23,436 bases of DNA from Syncephalis fuscata. Its lineage: Eukaryota; Zoopagomycota; Zoopagomycetes; Zoopagales; Piptocephalidaceae. A program made the position numbers and the translations under genes. Positions 1-9,023 of this stretch are shown here, piece after piece. Location of the stretch: assembly GCA_025786725.1 (NCBI GenBank), contig JAHLTZ010000136.1, forward strand, positions 1 through 23,436, in the 5' to 3' direction. The first letter of the stretch is position 1; each line of letters starts with the position of its first letter. The notes below the pieces were generated by a model that was not told the DNA's origin, did no database searches, and saw only the letters and a list, made by a program, of their open reading frames with translations.

Positions 1-1451
1 TATTCATTCCTTCTACTTATTAATAACAAATTGCTTACAATATCATTCTTGGCATCCAATGAGAGTTTAGTCAACATGGTCCAGATGATGGTAATGAATT
101 CTTGAAGCATCTTGAATTCTTCGGCATATCGTTTGGCATATAGATCAACAATTTCACAAATGCTTGCCCGTAGTTTCTCCAATGGACCTGCTTCATCAAC
201 ATCCTAAATATTAAATATCCATTTGTTAATGTACATAATTGACTATGTCTAATCTTTAGTAATTTAATACAATTGGTACATACTTGAGTCTCTACAATTG
301 GATTGGCATACAACAGATATTTACGGAAGATGGTCATAAATTCCGTCATGTGATCTTCAAAGAACTCGGGTAAATCTTGTGCATTTAAATTATAAAACAC
401 TTTGGCTGACAAAAACATCGATTCAAGCAACGTTTGAAGTGCTACTGCATCATTTTCATTCTTATCAATCAATTGATCGGTATTCTATTTATAAACATTA
501 GCATTAGTATTGGTATATATACATCAATGATAAATACAAATAAATGCATGAAAATATTAATATAATCATACTTATTCATATATTACATACCAATACTAAA
601 TCAAGGAATGGCTGACCAAATACACCAATAACATATTTGATCTCAGAAAAGATGGCATCTGATGCAAAAGCGTGTCGCCATCTAAATAATGAATGTTATG
701 AATATTAATATACACGTTAATCATCACATCCACTTCTTACCCTTTGAATAACATATGAATTGTCTTAAGAATACCATTATTAATGGTGTAGTCTTGAGGA
801 TTAAGCTTTGCAACTAGATTCTAATAATGTAATAATTGAATTAATATAATATTGATTAGTTAATTGTTTGTCATGATGATTTGACCAGTAATAGGCCATT
901 TACGCGATAAACTTACTGGCACCAAATCAGACCAGTCTGCTGGAAAGTCATTGTCGGCAATTGTAGCAATAATCTCGCCAATCTGAACCTGAATCCTTGG
1001 CACGACCTTGACTAGCACGTCAACAATATTGGCTTTGATAGCCTGGCGATCCTGTGGTGAAATAGAATCCTGTCCATCCGTCTAAGATGGTTTAAACCAA
1101 TTAGTCAAGCAGTAACGCATTTAAAATAGCGCTAATAGCACTTACTACGCTCCAGTAACGCTTAACGAAATTCTTAAGCAACAATGCAGCAGCAAAGCAA
1201 ATATTAGGATCTGTGCCATCTTTGACGATCAGTGTCAAAGTAAGTAGCGGGAATCCAGCATTCTTTTCCACAGACTTTAGAAACTGCTCAGCTTTAGACG
1301 TTATAGAAACACGTCAGTTTATTTGCGTTAAGAATGGCCAGGTTTGCGTGTTTTTGCTCGCTAGTAACTCACCTTCTCGACGTAGCGCAGGATCCAAGGT
1401 TTGGCCGAGGTATTGCGCAAGAACTTGCAGATTTTGCTCATTAACCTCCAT
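1..1451 (-). CDS. CSE1: Exportin-2 / importin-alpha re-exporter (CSE1/CAS), N-terminal part, 3' truncated by window edge
   Basis: Nuclear transport receptor of the importin-beta (HEAT repeat) superfamily; in known systems it returns importin-alpha to the cytoplasm with RanGTP. Inferred exons on the minus strand: 1451-1373, 1291-1146, 1081-917, 820-741, 681-591, 484-284 and 203-1, all with GT-AG introns and phases that join exactly. This gives about 321 residues of a protein normally near 960. The start MEVNEQNLQVLAQYL, followed by QTLDP and an AEQFLKSVEKN segment, matches the family N-terminus. Further on, ISPQDRQAIKANIV, FPADWSDLVP and the hallmark QDLPEFFEDHM are conserved CSE1/CAS blocks. 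At 33-38 a donor-like GTAAGC occurs, but reading through gives VSN as the family does, so I treat it as exon. The rest lies beyond position 1. Confidence 0.93.
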
Positions 1452-1603
1452 GATCTAGACGGGTAAATACGACAAACAATCAAGTTGAAGCAATCAACAA
1501 GCGAGTAAGAAATCAAAGAACAGCCACGTACACACACACAGAGACGCACAGTAAAAGATAAAAAGCGACGTGTATCGACAATTATAAACAAAAATACAAA
1601 TAT

Positions 1604-1609
1604 CACGTG
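1604..1609. promoter_or_regulatory. CACGTG palindrome upstream of CSE1
   Basis: A perfect CACGTG E-box lies about 150 bp upstream of the CSE1 start codon, in the 282-bp gap between CSE1 and the first FAS1-like gene. Such sites bind bHLH factors of the Cbf1/Pho4 type in fungi. A single 6-mer can occur by chance, so its function is only suggested. Apart from this and AT-rich sequence, nothing else is evident in 1452-1733. Confidence 0.25.
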
Positions 1610-1733
1610 GTTTTTGAGTAATCTTATTTATTATGTTGTTTCCTCCTGAATATTACAGTATTTGAACTACGCTAGCATTTTACTATATTATAATAAGACA
1701 ATTTAGATTTATTGTATAATATATAATAATTTA

Positions 1734-2461
1734 TTATGATGAGCATCTACCGCGCCGTGCTTGTTCATAATTATAAAATGTTTGATCTAACATTCGGTCA
1801 ATCATAAATATTATATTATTATTATGCCAAAAGTTGGAAATAATCTTGACACAATTTACATATAAAACCTTATTTTTAGCATTAAAATAAAGTGGCTTGT
1901 TTGCATAGTTATTGATAATTACATGTCTATTTAAAGGCAGGGTTATAGGCGGGCCTGAAGGTAGAGTTATAGGAGTAGCTGAATGCAGAGTCTTAAAAAA
2001 GCCGTCACGAGGTGCCATATAATATTTTGCTTGCTGGCTGGTTAACTTGCCATGGAACGCACTATTTTTTACTACAAAACCAATACTATTATGGGTATTT
2101 AGGGGGAAAAAGCCTTCGAGGGCATTCGTGAATGTGCTACTAACATCATTGAAAAATGTGCTATTAACAGTTTCGAAAAATGTGCCATTACCTTGATTCT
2201 TAGTCACTTCGAATGCTTCGCCTAATGAAAACGAATCAGCTCTCCATTTTCTCTCTAACAAATCTTTCTTTTTTAAAATTTCTTTTTCGAGTAAAGGTGA
2301 GCGATTTTTCCATGGAATTTCAGCTTCTACAGTTCGTCTTTTTAAAATATGTTGTCTTTCAATGGATGGCTCAGAGGAATATTTTTTAAACTTGGATTCA
2401 GTAGGAACAGCTGTTACTATTGATAATAAAAAAATGCAAGAAATATAACGTGAAACAGCAT
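1734..2461 (-). pseudogene. FAS1 (fasciclin)-like secreted protein, copy 1, frameshifted in signal peptide
   Basis: Paralogue of the intact gene at 5352-5939. The downstream part (175 codons from an internal ATG at 2261) aligns along its length with copy 2: it keeps a KYYM-x-x-RDGF block, a YVNC block and an F-x-IDRML ending. These fit the second half of a FAS1 domain (family pattern: VNGA...SNG.IHVID..L). Homology continues upstream to an ATG at 2461-2459 that matches copy 2's signal-peptide start. However, a run of seven A (plus strand, 2428-2434) puts this ATG out of frame and gives a stop after 14 codons; one base more in the run would restore the frame. Either this is a recent loss of the secretion signal or a homopolymer sequencing error. 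Two cysteines (in YVNC and near the C-terminus) and a dibasic/tribasic site (KRR) are retained, arguing for recent constraint. Confidence 0.6.
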
Positions 2462-3274
2462 GCTTGAAATGCTAGTTTGTTATCACAAAAATGGTATGTT
2501 TGATACAACAGAATATAGGTAATGTTTGAAAATACAGAAATGCTAAACAAGAAGGATGCAATAAAGTAAAAATTATATTTTTGACTTTTTACCATTCATT
2601 TATAGTTTTATGCAATTGATGGTGTTCAATAATGTTCGTTTAGCCATTAAGCAAAGTCATACTGAGGTTGACAAACTACGTCATTGTCTATTGTTGTATT
2701 TTGTACCTTTGTGCCTTTGTTGCTTTTCAAATAAATATTAAATGTATTTTTTTTATTAAACTAATATTTATTGAATACATTTTATTACTTTAGTCTTTAT
2801 CAATAAATATACATTGTATAATAATTACAAATAACATAGAAATGGTATTAACATACAACTATCTAATCGAAAGGTTAAGATAGTTTCATCATGCGATATA
2901 TTGTTGAATATTATACTTGTGCAACCATCATGTTGAATGTAAATCACATGCTTCATCATCCATTTCCAGACCTTCTTTGTTCTCGTATGCATACTTGCAA
3001 AATACGTGAGTTGTAACATGCAGTACAACCGCATGAACATGGTTTGTTGCCATTCCCAGCAGAATAGTCCTTGAATACCACATGAACACAAACAACATTT
3101 ATTAGTGCAGTATTGCATGATATATTCATCTAATCTGTTACTCATTTTATTACTCTGTATTTGCACTCAACACTCGTACTATTTGTAACTTTGTTTATTA
3201 GAGCTAGCAGGTCTGCTCTACTCTGTCACAATCAATCCGCATCACCAACTACTTACACTTATTACTCGATTAAC
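2462..3274. other. Divergent intergenic/promoter region, unit 1
   Basis: This 813-bp stretch separates the head-to-head FAS1-like and membrane-protein genes. Positions 2462 to about 2797 align imperfectly with 5940-6253, while 2798-3267 are identical to 6254-6723. A minus-strand frame of 106 codons from an ATG (3145-2825) lies inside the identical part. Its composition (many Cys, Met, Trp, Phe) and lack of any recognisable domain make it doubtful as a gene. The plus strand is open in the membrane-protein frame back to about 3161, but has no ATG before 3275. Confidence 0.6.
2798..3267 (+). repeat. Identical duplicated block, copy A (partner at 6254-6723)
   Basis: About 470 bp read base by base are identical to 6254-6723 (offset 3456). 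The block sits immediately upstream of the membrane-protein start codon. Its left edge is abrupt (mismatches at 2795 and 2797). Its right edge fades into the coding sequence: the first difference is at 3268, followed by only silent changes to about 3440. It has no terminal inverted repeats, TG...CA ends or target duplication, so it does not look like an LTR or MITE. Confidence 0.9.
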
Positions 3275-4882
3275 ATGCGTTTCCTAAATCCTTCGCATGA
3301 ACCTACTTCACTTGTGCTATCCCGCGTACTATTCATAGTCATGGGAGTTATTGGGCTATCTTTAATTATGAGCCGAGAAATATCTCACTTTGTTGAGCAA
3401 AAGAATGTTTACCAAGTGGAATATTATACAGAACCACTTGCCGTACCAATCATACTATTCCGATCATTAGTAGCGCCTAAATCTATGGCTATATATGATA
3501 TAATTGTTACTAGTAATTCAGGAGATAAACCGTATGAAATGTTTGAAGTTAAGGAAGCACTTCAGCCCATTAAATGGAACAGTAATGTAACCGATTCAAG
3601 CTATTCAATTCAAGACTGGAAAATACTTAAAAACTCACAAGTATCTCCATCATTAAATAATTCGATACTCTATATGGCCATATTAAATCCTAAAATTAAC
3701 CATACTTTTGTTCCGAAAATTCAAAGTAATTCTAAAAAATCTATAGTAAACGACAATCGCATTACACAGTTTCATGTGAAAATTGAAATGATATCTTCTT
3801 TAAGCGATTCAAGCACTACCAAGCAATCTTCTGATTTTCAAACTGAAATATTTTTCATCGAGAATTCCGATTTAATTGATCCAGCAAAGAACGATAAACC
3901 ATTTAATTTGGATACCGTTAATTTGGAATCTCGTTTTACTGCAAAAAGTGGAACCAGAACTAAGATTGGTTTTTTTCAAAGTTACATCGAAAAAGATAGT
4001 CAGATTGAAAAGATATACGATGTCGGAGTTGATGAACAGTGGGAAACAGATTCAACAGCGGTCGAGTTTACCTTTGTTCCTCGCAACAAGCCATCTGCCA
4101 ATAGAGATAGTTTCATAGTAAGAAAAGAGTTTGCGCGACGCCCCGTTAGTTTATTCCAAATAATTGGTGCTATCAGCGGTGCTATATCACTTTTTATTAT
4201 TATTTTCACTATACTTTTTGGCCAAGGTCGTCTCCGGCCATGGGGGATAATTCAACGGTATTTTATGCGCAACAAGATGCTTAATGTTTTACCACAATCC
4301 ATGATTAGCATCAAATCTTATTACGATCCCAGATTTAAGCATGAATTAGCCACTGATATGAAAGGTTTACATATGCCAAATTCAGAACAATATAGCACAG
4401 CATTCCGGTCATCAAAGTCTACTGTCAACACATATCGACAAAAGCCACTAAATAATGACATATCACAACGTATACCATCTACACTTGCTAATGACGAGCA
4501 ATCATATTTATCTACTGCTGATACTCGCGGTAGTGAGATTTGTGAACTCAAGGCAATGATAGTGGCACAAAAAGCGCAGATGGAAACTCAGAAAATGAGC
4601 ATGGAAGCACAAATGGCAACTCAAATCAAGCAATTGGTAGTAATGTCCAATCGACTTGCAACATTTGAAGATGATCCAGGCATAAACAACAGTATTACGA
4701 TTCCGGATAGCTTTGTTTTAGACAATACATGTTTACCAAATTTATCAATGACTCAACATAGTAAATCACCTGCTTTTACATCTGAAATTTCGTTGCTTCA
4801 AACTCGTATGGCAAGCATGGAGGCTTTCCAGTGTCGATTAAAGACATTTTACTTGTCATCTGATCTGTTTAAAGATGCTTAG
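3275..4882 (+). CDS. Two-pass membrane protein with lumenal/extracellular domain and coiled-coil tail, copy 1
   Basis: Intronless, 535 aa from the ATG at 3275; the frame is open upstream but has only non-ATG codons there. Residues about 13-32 form a first membrane segment (VLFIVMGVIGLSLIM). Residues 33-290 form a presumably lumenal or extracellular domain with N-glycosylation sequons (NVT at about 104, NNS, NHT). Residues about 292-316 form a second membrane segment, followed by a basic LRPWGIIQRYFMR motif kept in both copies. The C-terminal tail is low-complexity, with a Met/Gln-rich coiled coil around residues 424-460. Its paralogue is at 6731-8350. I do not recognise a named family. The topology suggests a cell-surface or endomembrane protein with a cytosolic oligomerising tail (inference). 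It is divergently paired with a secreted FAS1-like gene. Confidence 0.8.
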   Translation: MRFLNPSHEPTSLVLSRVLFIVMGVIGLSLIMSREISHFVEQKNVYQVEYYTEPLAVPIILFRSLVAPKSMAIYDIIVTSNSGDKPYEMFEVKEALQPIKWNSNVTDSSYSIQDWKILKNSQVSPSLNNSILYMAILNPKINHTFVPKIQSNSKKSIVNDNRITQFHVKIEMISSLSDSSTTKQSSDFQTEIFFIENSDLIDPAKNDKPFNLDTVNLESRFTAKSGTRTKIGFFQSYIEKDSQIEKIYDVGVDEQWETDSTAVEFTFVPRNKPSANRDSFIVRKEFARRPVSLFQIIGAISGAISLFIIIFTILFGQGRLRPWGIIQRYFMRNKMLNVLPQSMISIKSYYDPRFKHELATDMKGLHMPNSEQYSTAFRSSKSTVNTYRQKPLNNDISQRIPSTLANDEQSYLSTADTRGSEICELKAMIVAQKAQMETQKMSMEAQMATQIKQLVVMSNRLATFEDDPGINNSITIPDSFVLDNTCLPNLSMTQHSKSPAFTSEISLLQTRMASMEAFQCRLKTFYLSSDLFKDA

Positions 4883-5351
4883 TTTAATTACTATCTATAA
4901 TAAATTATATAATAATATTATTTAACATTAAAATGATTACTGAGTAATAATAGTAGTAAATGTTGAAAGTATTATATTAAACTATTACTATGCAGAGACA
5001 TAGAAGATACGGTATATGAGAAACAAATCAAAAAAGGTTATTACAACAAAATAATACGGATAATTATATTAGTTAAATGAACATTTATGCTTTGAATAAT
5101 TAAATGTATTTTATTACGATGTTTTGACTTGAATATTGTAATTACATTTATTCTAGCTTACAAATACATTTTTAGTATAAACATTTAGTCAAGTCAGAGT
5201 AGCATCAAGTTGAGTGCATTATTCACATTGGATCAGGTCTCTAGTAATGATTCTATTAGAAAATAATATAATGGATAGTGCTATTTGATATTTAATAAAT
5301 AAAGTATACCAATTCAAGTTTGTATATATTATATACAATATTTTATTATGA
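4883..5351. other. AT-rich intergenic region between convergent genes
   Basis: This lies between the ends of the plus-strand membrane gene and the minus-strand FAS1-like copy 2. It is very AT-rich, with AATAAA-like motifs just after 4882 that could serve polyadenylation. I see no supported gene. It also contains the junction between the two duplicated units, but I found no element or target-site duplication marking it. Confidence 0.5.
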
Positions 5352-5939
5352 TCAACATTCTCCTTTGACTGCCCGACCATAATCATCGTCTCTTGGGCTA
5401 AGCATTCGGTCAATCAAAAATGCTATATTGCTATTGTTCGGATTGATAATCGTATTAATAATTCTTGCACAGTTTACATACATAGATCCATTCTTTGGAC
5501 GAATGTAAAGCTTCCAGCCTGCATAGCTTTCGACAGCACTATGGGTGCCTCGCTCCAAAGACATGGGAAAGCCATCACGAGAGGTCATATAATATTTTGC
5601 ATGTAGCTCGTCCAAAGTGCCGCTAAAAGTATTGTATGCTGGTACAAATGCAATACTATTTCTGGCATACATAGTACTTTGATCACTGGCTTTGGATAAA
5701 AATAATTTATAAATTACGCTATAAAACAGTGTACCACCAACAGAACTAGTTGATGCTATAGCGTTTCCTAACGAATGTGAATCCTTTGTCCAGTTTGTTT
5801 CATGTAAAGGATCTATACTAAAAACTGGGTTTTTTTTAGAGGGAGTTTGATCAGTGCGTTTTTCAAATGTAGGTTTAGTTGGTGCAGCTGCTACCACCGA
5901 AAATAAAACAAGTGCAAAAAATATAACGTGAAATAACAT
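5352..5939 (-). CDS. Secreted FAS1 (fasciclin)-like domain protein, copy 2 (intact)
   Basis: Intronless, 195 aa. It begins with a clear signal peptide (MLFHVIFFALVLFSVVAAA, cleavage likely after AAA), then a Kex2-like KR about 28 residues in, a linker, and a domain of about 140 aa. The SIAFVPAYNTF block resembles the FAS1 'TVFAPTNDAF' motif; HAKYYM occupies the place of the 'YHV' strand; and the YVNCARII...NSNIAFLIDRML ending matches the FAS1 'VNGARVV...SNGVIHVID.VL' box. FAS1 domains mediate adhesion or matrix contacts at cell surfaces, so a secreted or wall-associated role is likely. Two cysteines (in YVNC and the C-terminal GEC), shared with copy 1, may form a disulphide. No GPI signal is visible. 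The FAS1 assignment is by motif resemblance, not by search. Confidence 0.68.
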   Translation of the reverse strand: MLFHVIFFALVLFSVVAAAPTKPTFEKRTDQTPSKKNPVFSIDPLHETNWTKDSHSLGNAIASTSSVGGTLFYSVIYKLFLSKASDQSTMYARNSIAFVPAYNTFSGTLDELHAKYYMTSRDGFPMSLERGTHSAVESYAGWKLYIRPKNGSMYVNCARIINTIINPNNSNIAFLIDRMLSPRDDDYGRAVKGEC

Positions 5940-6730
5940 GCTTGAAATGATGGAGTGCTATCACAATAAATGGTATGCTTGATATAAACAAAATGCAGAT
6001 AATGCTTGAAAATACAAAAATGCTAAACAAGAAGGATGCAATGAAATGAATGCGAAGTGAAGAGTACACTACCAACTCTGTACCATTCGTTCGTAGCTTT
6101 ATACAAAGGATGGTATTCAATAATAACTGCCCAACTATTGGTCAAAGTCCATATTGAGATTGGCAAATACGTCATTGCCTATTTATTGTGCCTTTGCACT
6201 TTTAATTGTTTTCATTTCAATAAATATTAAATAAAGCTTGTTATTTTAGTTTATATCAATAAATATACATTGTATAATAATTACAAATAACATAGAAATG
6301 GTATTAACATACAACTATCTAATCGAAAGGTTAAGATAGTTTCATCATGCGATATATTGTTGAATATTATACTTGTGCAACCATCATGTTGAATGTAAAT
6401 CACATGCTTCATCATCCATTTCCAGACCTTCTTTGTTCTCGTATGCATACTTGCAAAATACGTGAGTTGTAACATGCAGTACAACCGCATGAACATGGTT
6501 TGTTGCCATTCCCAGCAGAATAGTCCTTGAATACCACATGAACACAAACAACATTTATTAGTGCAGTATTGCATGATATATTCATCTAATCTGTTACTCA
6601 TTTTATTACTCTGTATTTGCACTCAACACTCGTACTATTTGTAACTTTGTTTATTAGAGCTAGCAGGTCTGCTCTACTCTGTCACAATCAATCCGCATCA
6701 CCAACTACTTACACTTATTACTCAATTAAC
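5940..6730. other. Divergent intergenic/promoter region, unit 2
   Basis: Counterpart of 2462-3274. Its first 310 bp match copy 1 only partly (shared stretches such as that around 6015-6045), whereas 6254-6723 is identical to unit 1. It presumably holds the promoters of both flanking genes. Short ORFs here, including 6281-6601 on the minus strand, are not supported as genes. Confidence 0.55.
6254..6723 (+). repeat. Identical duplicated block, copy B (partner at 2798-3267)
   Basis: Second copy of the block of about 470 bp with no mismatch to 2798-3267. The flanks on both sides belong to the same duplicated unit but are diverged. The identity is therefore local and younger, or under stronger homogenisation, than the unit duplication itself. 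Confidence 0.9.
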
Positions 6731-8350
6731 ATGCGTTTCCTAAATCCTTCGCATGAACCCACTTCACTTGTGCTATCCCGCGTACTATTCATAGTCATGG
6801 GAGTTATTGGACTATCTTTAATTATGAGCCGAGAAATATCTCACTTTGTTGAGCAAAAGAATGTTTACCAAGTAGAATATTATACCGAACCACTTGCCAT
6901 TCCAGCCATACTATTTCGATCAATAGTAGCACCTAGTTCTATGGCTATATATGATATAGCTTTTACTAGTAATTCAGGATACAAATCATACAGCGTGCGT
7001 AACATTGAAGAAATACTTAAACCTATCGAATGGAACAGCAATATAACTGATTCAAGCTACCCAATCCAAGATTGGAGGTTTTTTAATAGCAGACAAGTAT
7101 CTCCATCATTAAATAATTCAATACTTTATATGGCCATGATAGATCCTAAGGTTAATTATATCTTTGTTCCAAAAACTCAAAATAATCCTGAGAGGGTTAG
7201 AATGAATGGCAATAATATTACTGAATTACATATGAGGTTTGAAATACAAATCCCTTTAATTAATTCGGTCACTACCAAGCAACCTTCTAATTTTCAAACC
7301 GAAATATTTGTTATTGACAATCCTGATCTACTTAATCCAGCAAAGCATGACAAACCATTCGATCTGGCTACAGTTGATTTCAAAGGTCATTTTACTGCAA
7401 AAAGTGGAATCGGAACTAAGATTGGTTTTATTCAAAGCTATATGGAAAAAGATGGTCAGATCGAAAAGATATACGACGTTGGAGTTGATGAACAATGGGG
7501 AACAGATTCAACAGCAATTGAGTTTACCTTTGTTCCTCGCAACAAGCCATCTGTCAATAGAGATAGTTTCATAGTAAGAAAAGAAATTGCACGATATTCT
7601 GTTAGTTTATTTCAAGCAATTGGTGCGGTTGGCGGTGCTATATCGCTTTTTATTACTTTGTTCACTATTCTTTTTGGCCAACGTCGCCTTCGACCTTGGG
7701 GAATTATTCAACGGTACTTTGTACGTAACAGGATGCTTAGTCTTTTGCCAAAATCTATGGTCAGCATCAAATCTGACTACCAGCCTAAATTTAATCACGA
7801 CTCGGTTACCGATATGACATTCTTAAATATGCCAAATCCAGAACAACGCGGTACAGCATCCTGGGTGCCAAAGCCAACCAGTAATTTAAATCAACAACAA
7901 CCATCAAATAATGACACATCCCAGTCTATGTCATCTATATTAATTAACAGTAAACAACAAATTTTACCTAATATTAATCCTCGTGCTGATGAAATACGTG
8001 AGCTTAAAGCAATGATGATAACACAGAAGGCGCAAATGGAGGCGCAAATAAAGGCGCAAATGAAAGCACAAATGGAGGCGCAAATGAAGCAATTTACAAT
8101 AATGTCAAACCGGCTTGCAACACTTGAAAATGATCCAGGAACAAACAACAATACTATGATTCTAGATAAGCTAGCTCCAGATAGCACATGTCTACCTAAT
8201 ACTTCAATGGCTCAACATAACAACTCATTTGTATCTTCACGCAGTGCAGCATCAGTTGAAACTCGCTTATCAAACCTTGAATCTTTTCAGTATCGATTGG
8301 GAACATTTTATCTGTCATCCGACTTGTTCAAAGACACTTCATTTAATTAA
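6731..8350 (+). CDS. Two-pass membrane protein with lumenal/extracellular domain and coiled-coil tail, copy 2
   Basis: Intronless, 539 aa from the ATG at 6731, paralogous to 3275-4882 along the full length. The first 54 residues, including the first membrane segment, are identical in protein to copy 1 with only silent base changes. After that the proteins diverge. The second membrane segment plus the basic LRPWGIIQRYF motif, the IEKIYDVGVDEQW stretch and the FTFVPRNKPS stretch are the most conserved later parts. The coiled-coil tail carries five tandem A-Q-[MI]-[EK] tetrapeptides at residues 434-453 that copy 1 lacks in this regular form. Its stop is three codons later than in copy 1 (SFN ending). 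Function unknown; likely a surface or endomembrane protein with cytosolic tail. Confidence 0.8.
   Translation: MRFLNPSHEPTSLVLSRVLFIVMGVIGLSLIMSREISHFVEQKNVYQVEYYTEPLAIPAILFRSIVAPSSMAIYDIAFTSNSGYKSYSVRNIEEILKPIEWNSNITDSSYPIQDWRFFNSRQVSPSLNNSILYMAMIDPKVNYIFVPKTQNNPERVRMNGNNITELHMRFEIQIPLINSVTTKQPSNFQTEIFVIDNPDLLNPAKHDKPFDLATVDFKGHFTAKSGIGTKIGFIQSYMEKDGQIEKIYDVGVDEQWGTDSTAIEFTFVPRNKPSVNRDSFIVRKEIARYSVSLFQAIGAVGGAISLFITLFTILFGQRRLRPWGIIQRYFVRNRMLSLLPKSMVSIKSDYQPKFNHDSVTDMTFLNMPNPEQRGTASWVPKPTSNLNQQQPSNNDTSQSMSSILINSKQQILPNINPRADEIRELKAMMITQKAQMEAQIKAQMKAQMEAQMKQFTIMSNRLATLENDPGTNNNTMILDKLAPDSTCLPNTSMAQHNNSFVSSRSAASVETRLSNLESFQYRLGTFYLSSDLFKDTSFN
8030..8089 (+). repeat. In-frame 12-nt tandem repeat (5 units) encoding A-Q-[MI]-[EK]
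   Basis: Five consecutive 12-bp units of the form GC(G/A)-CAA-AT(G/A)-(G/A)A(G/A) lie inside the coiled-coil coding region of membrane-protein copy 2. Copy 1 has only irregular remnants at the matching place (about 4576-4633). This looks like slippage-driven, length-variable expansion of a helical tail. Confidence 0.8.
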
Positions 8351-9023
8351 TATTTACAATAAATTATTCAATTATATGTATCGTAATAACTGTGTATTGA
8401 AAATTTTAAAACATAACATTATAAATGATAAAATTAGTACAAGATACTGTAACAATGGATTGGTTGTAATAAATTTAATTGATTTAAGTAAATTAAACTA
8501 AAAATCAGGCAAGTATATAAACAAAGTAATAATATAAATATAAAGAAGTTGATTATAATGATTGTTTATAAGAATAATCTATATAAACACCATTCTATAA
8601 TATATACAAAGTATGGTGAGTATGATAAAATTATAATAGAGATCATAGCATATGGTCAAAATACTTTATTTTATATAAGCAAAAACAAGGCTCACAATTT
8701 AAAAAGAGAAAAATGTTTATAGTTTTAGCTTACATTTAAGCATTTAGAATAATAAAAAAGTAGCATTAAAAATAATTATACACATTGTATATCCTATTGT
8801 GTTTCCAGTGACGACCATTTTACAATGTAGCAAAAATGGTTGGAATAGAAATCGAGGCATGCCCAGGTGTTATCAATAACACTTCAATGTATCTAAAGGG
8901 GTTTACAAAGTCTATATTGCATGACAATTGACTGGGCGTATGTGTTAATAAAATAGCAGCAGAGACAATAACCATGACAGCCAATTAATATCTTTTTTCT
9001 TCGCGAACAAACTATCTAGCAGT
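8351..9023. other. AT-rich intergenic region upstream of BAHD acyltransferase
   Basis: A 673-bp gap after the membrane-protein duplication. The first part is extremely AT-rich. A 31-codon ORF (8836-8931, ATG in an AAAATGG context) lies about 90 bp before the acyltransferase start and could be an upstream ORF in its leader. Transcription start is unknown, so this is only a possibility. No other supported feature. Confidence 0.4.

Noticed and set aside
2426-2458. A tiny GT...AG intron that could rescue FAS1-like copy 1
   Set aside because: It would be about 33 nt, shorter than every intron inferred here (48 nt or more), and the intact paralogue has no intron at this place; a homopolymer indel is simpler.
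2398-2595. Small ORF upstream of FAS1-like copy 1, with a similar frame at 5875-6120 in unit 2
   Set aside because: It overlaps the FAS1-like start region in another frame; the similarity between the two reflects the duplicated DNA, and the starts and ends do not match.
2825-3166. 113-codon minus-strand ORF identical in both units (also 6281-6622)
   Set aside because: It starts with a non-ATG codon (first ATG at 3145), has an odd Cys/Met/Trp-rich composition and no family resemblance. Its identity between copies is explained by the identical DNA block, so it is no evidence of coding.
3161-3274. N-terminal extension of the membrane protein (and 6617-6730 in copy 2)
   Set aside because: The frame is open but begins with TTG; the first ATG in frame is at 3275 (6731), right before the membrane segment, so the extension is leader sequence.
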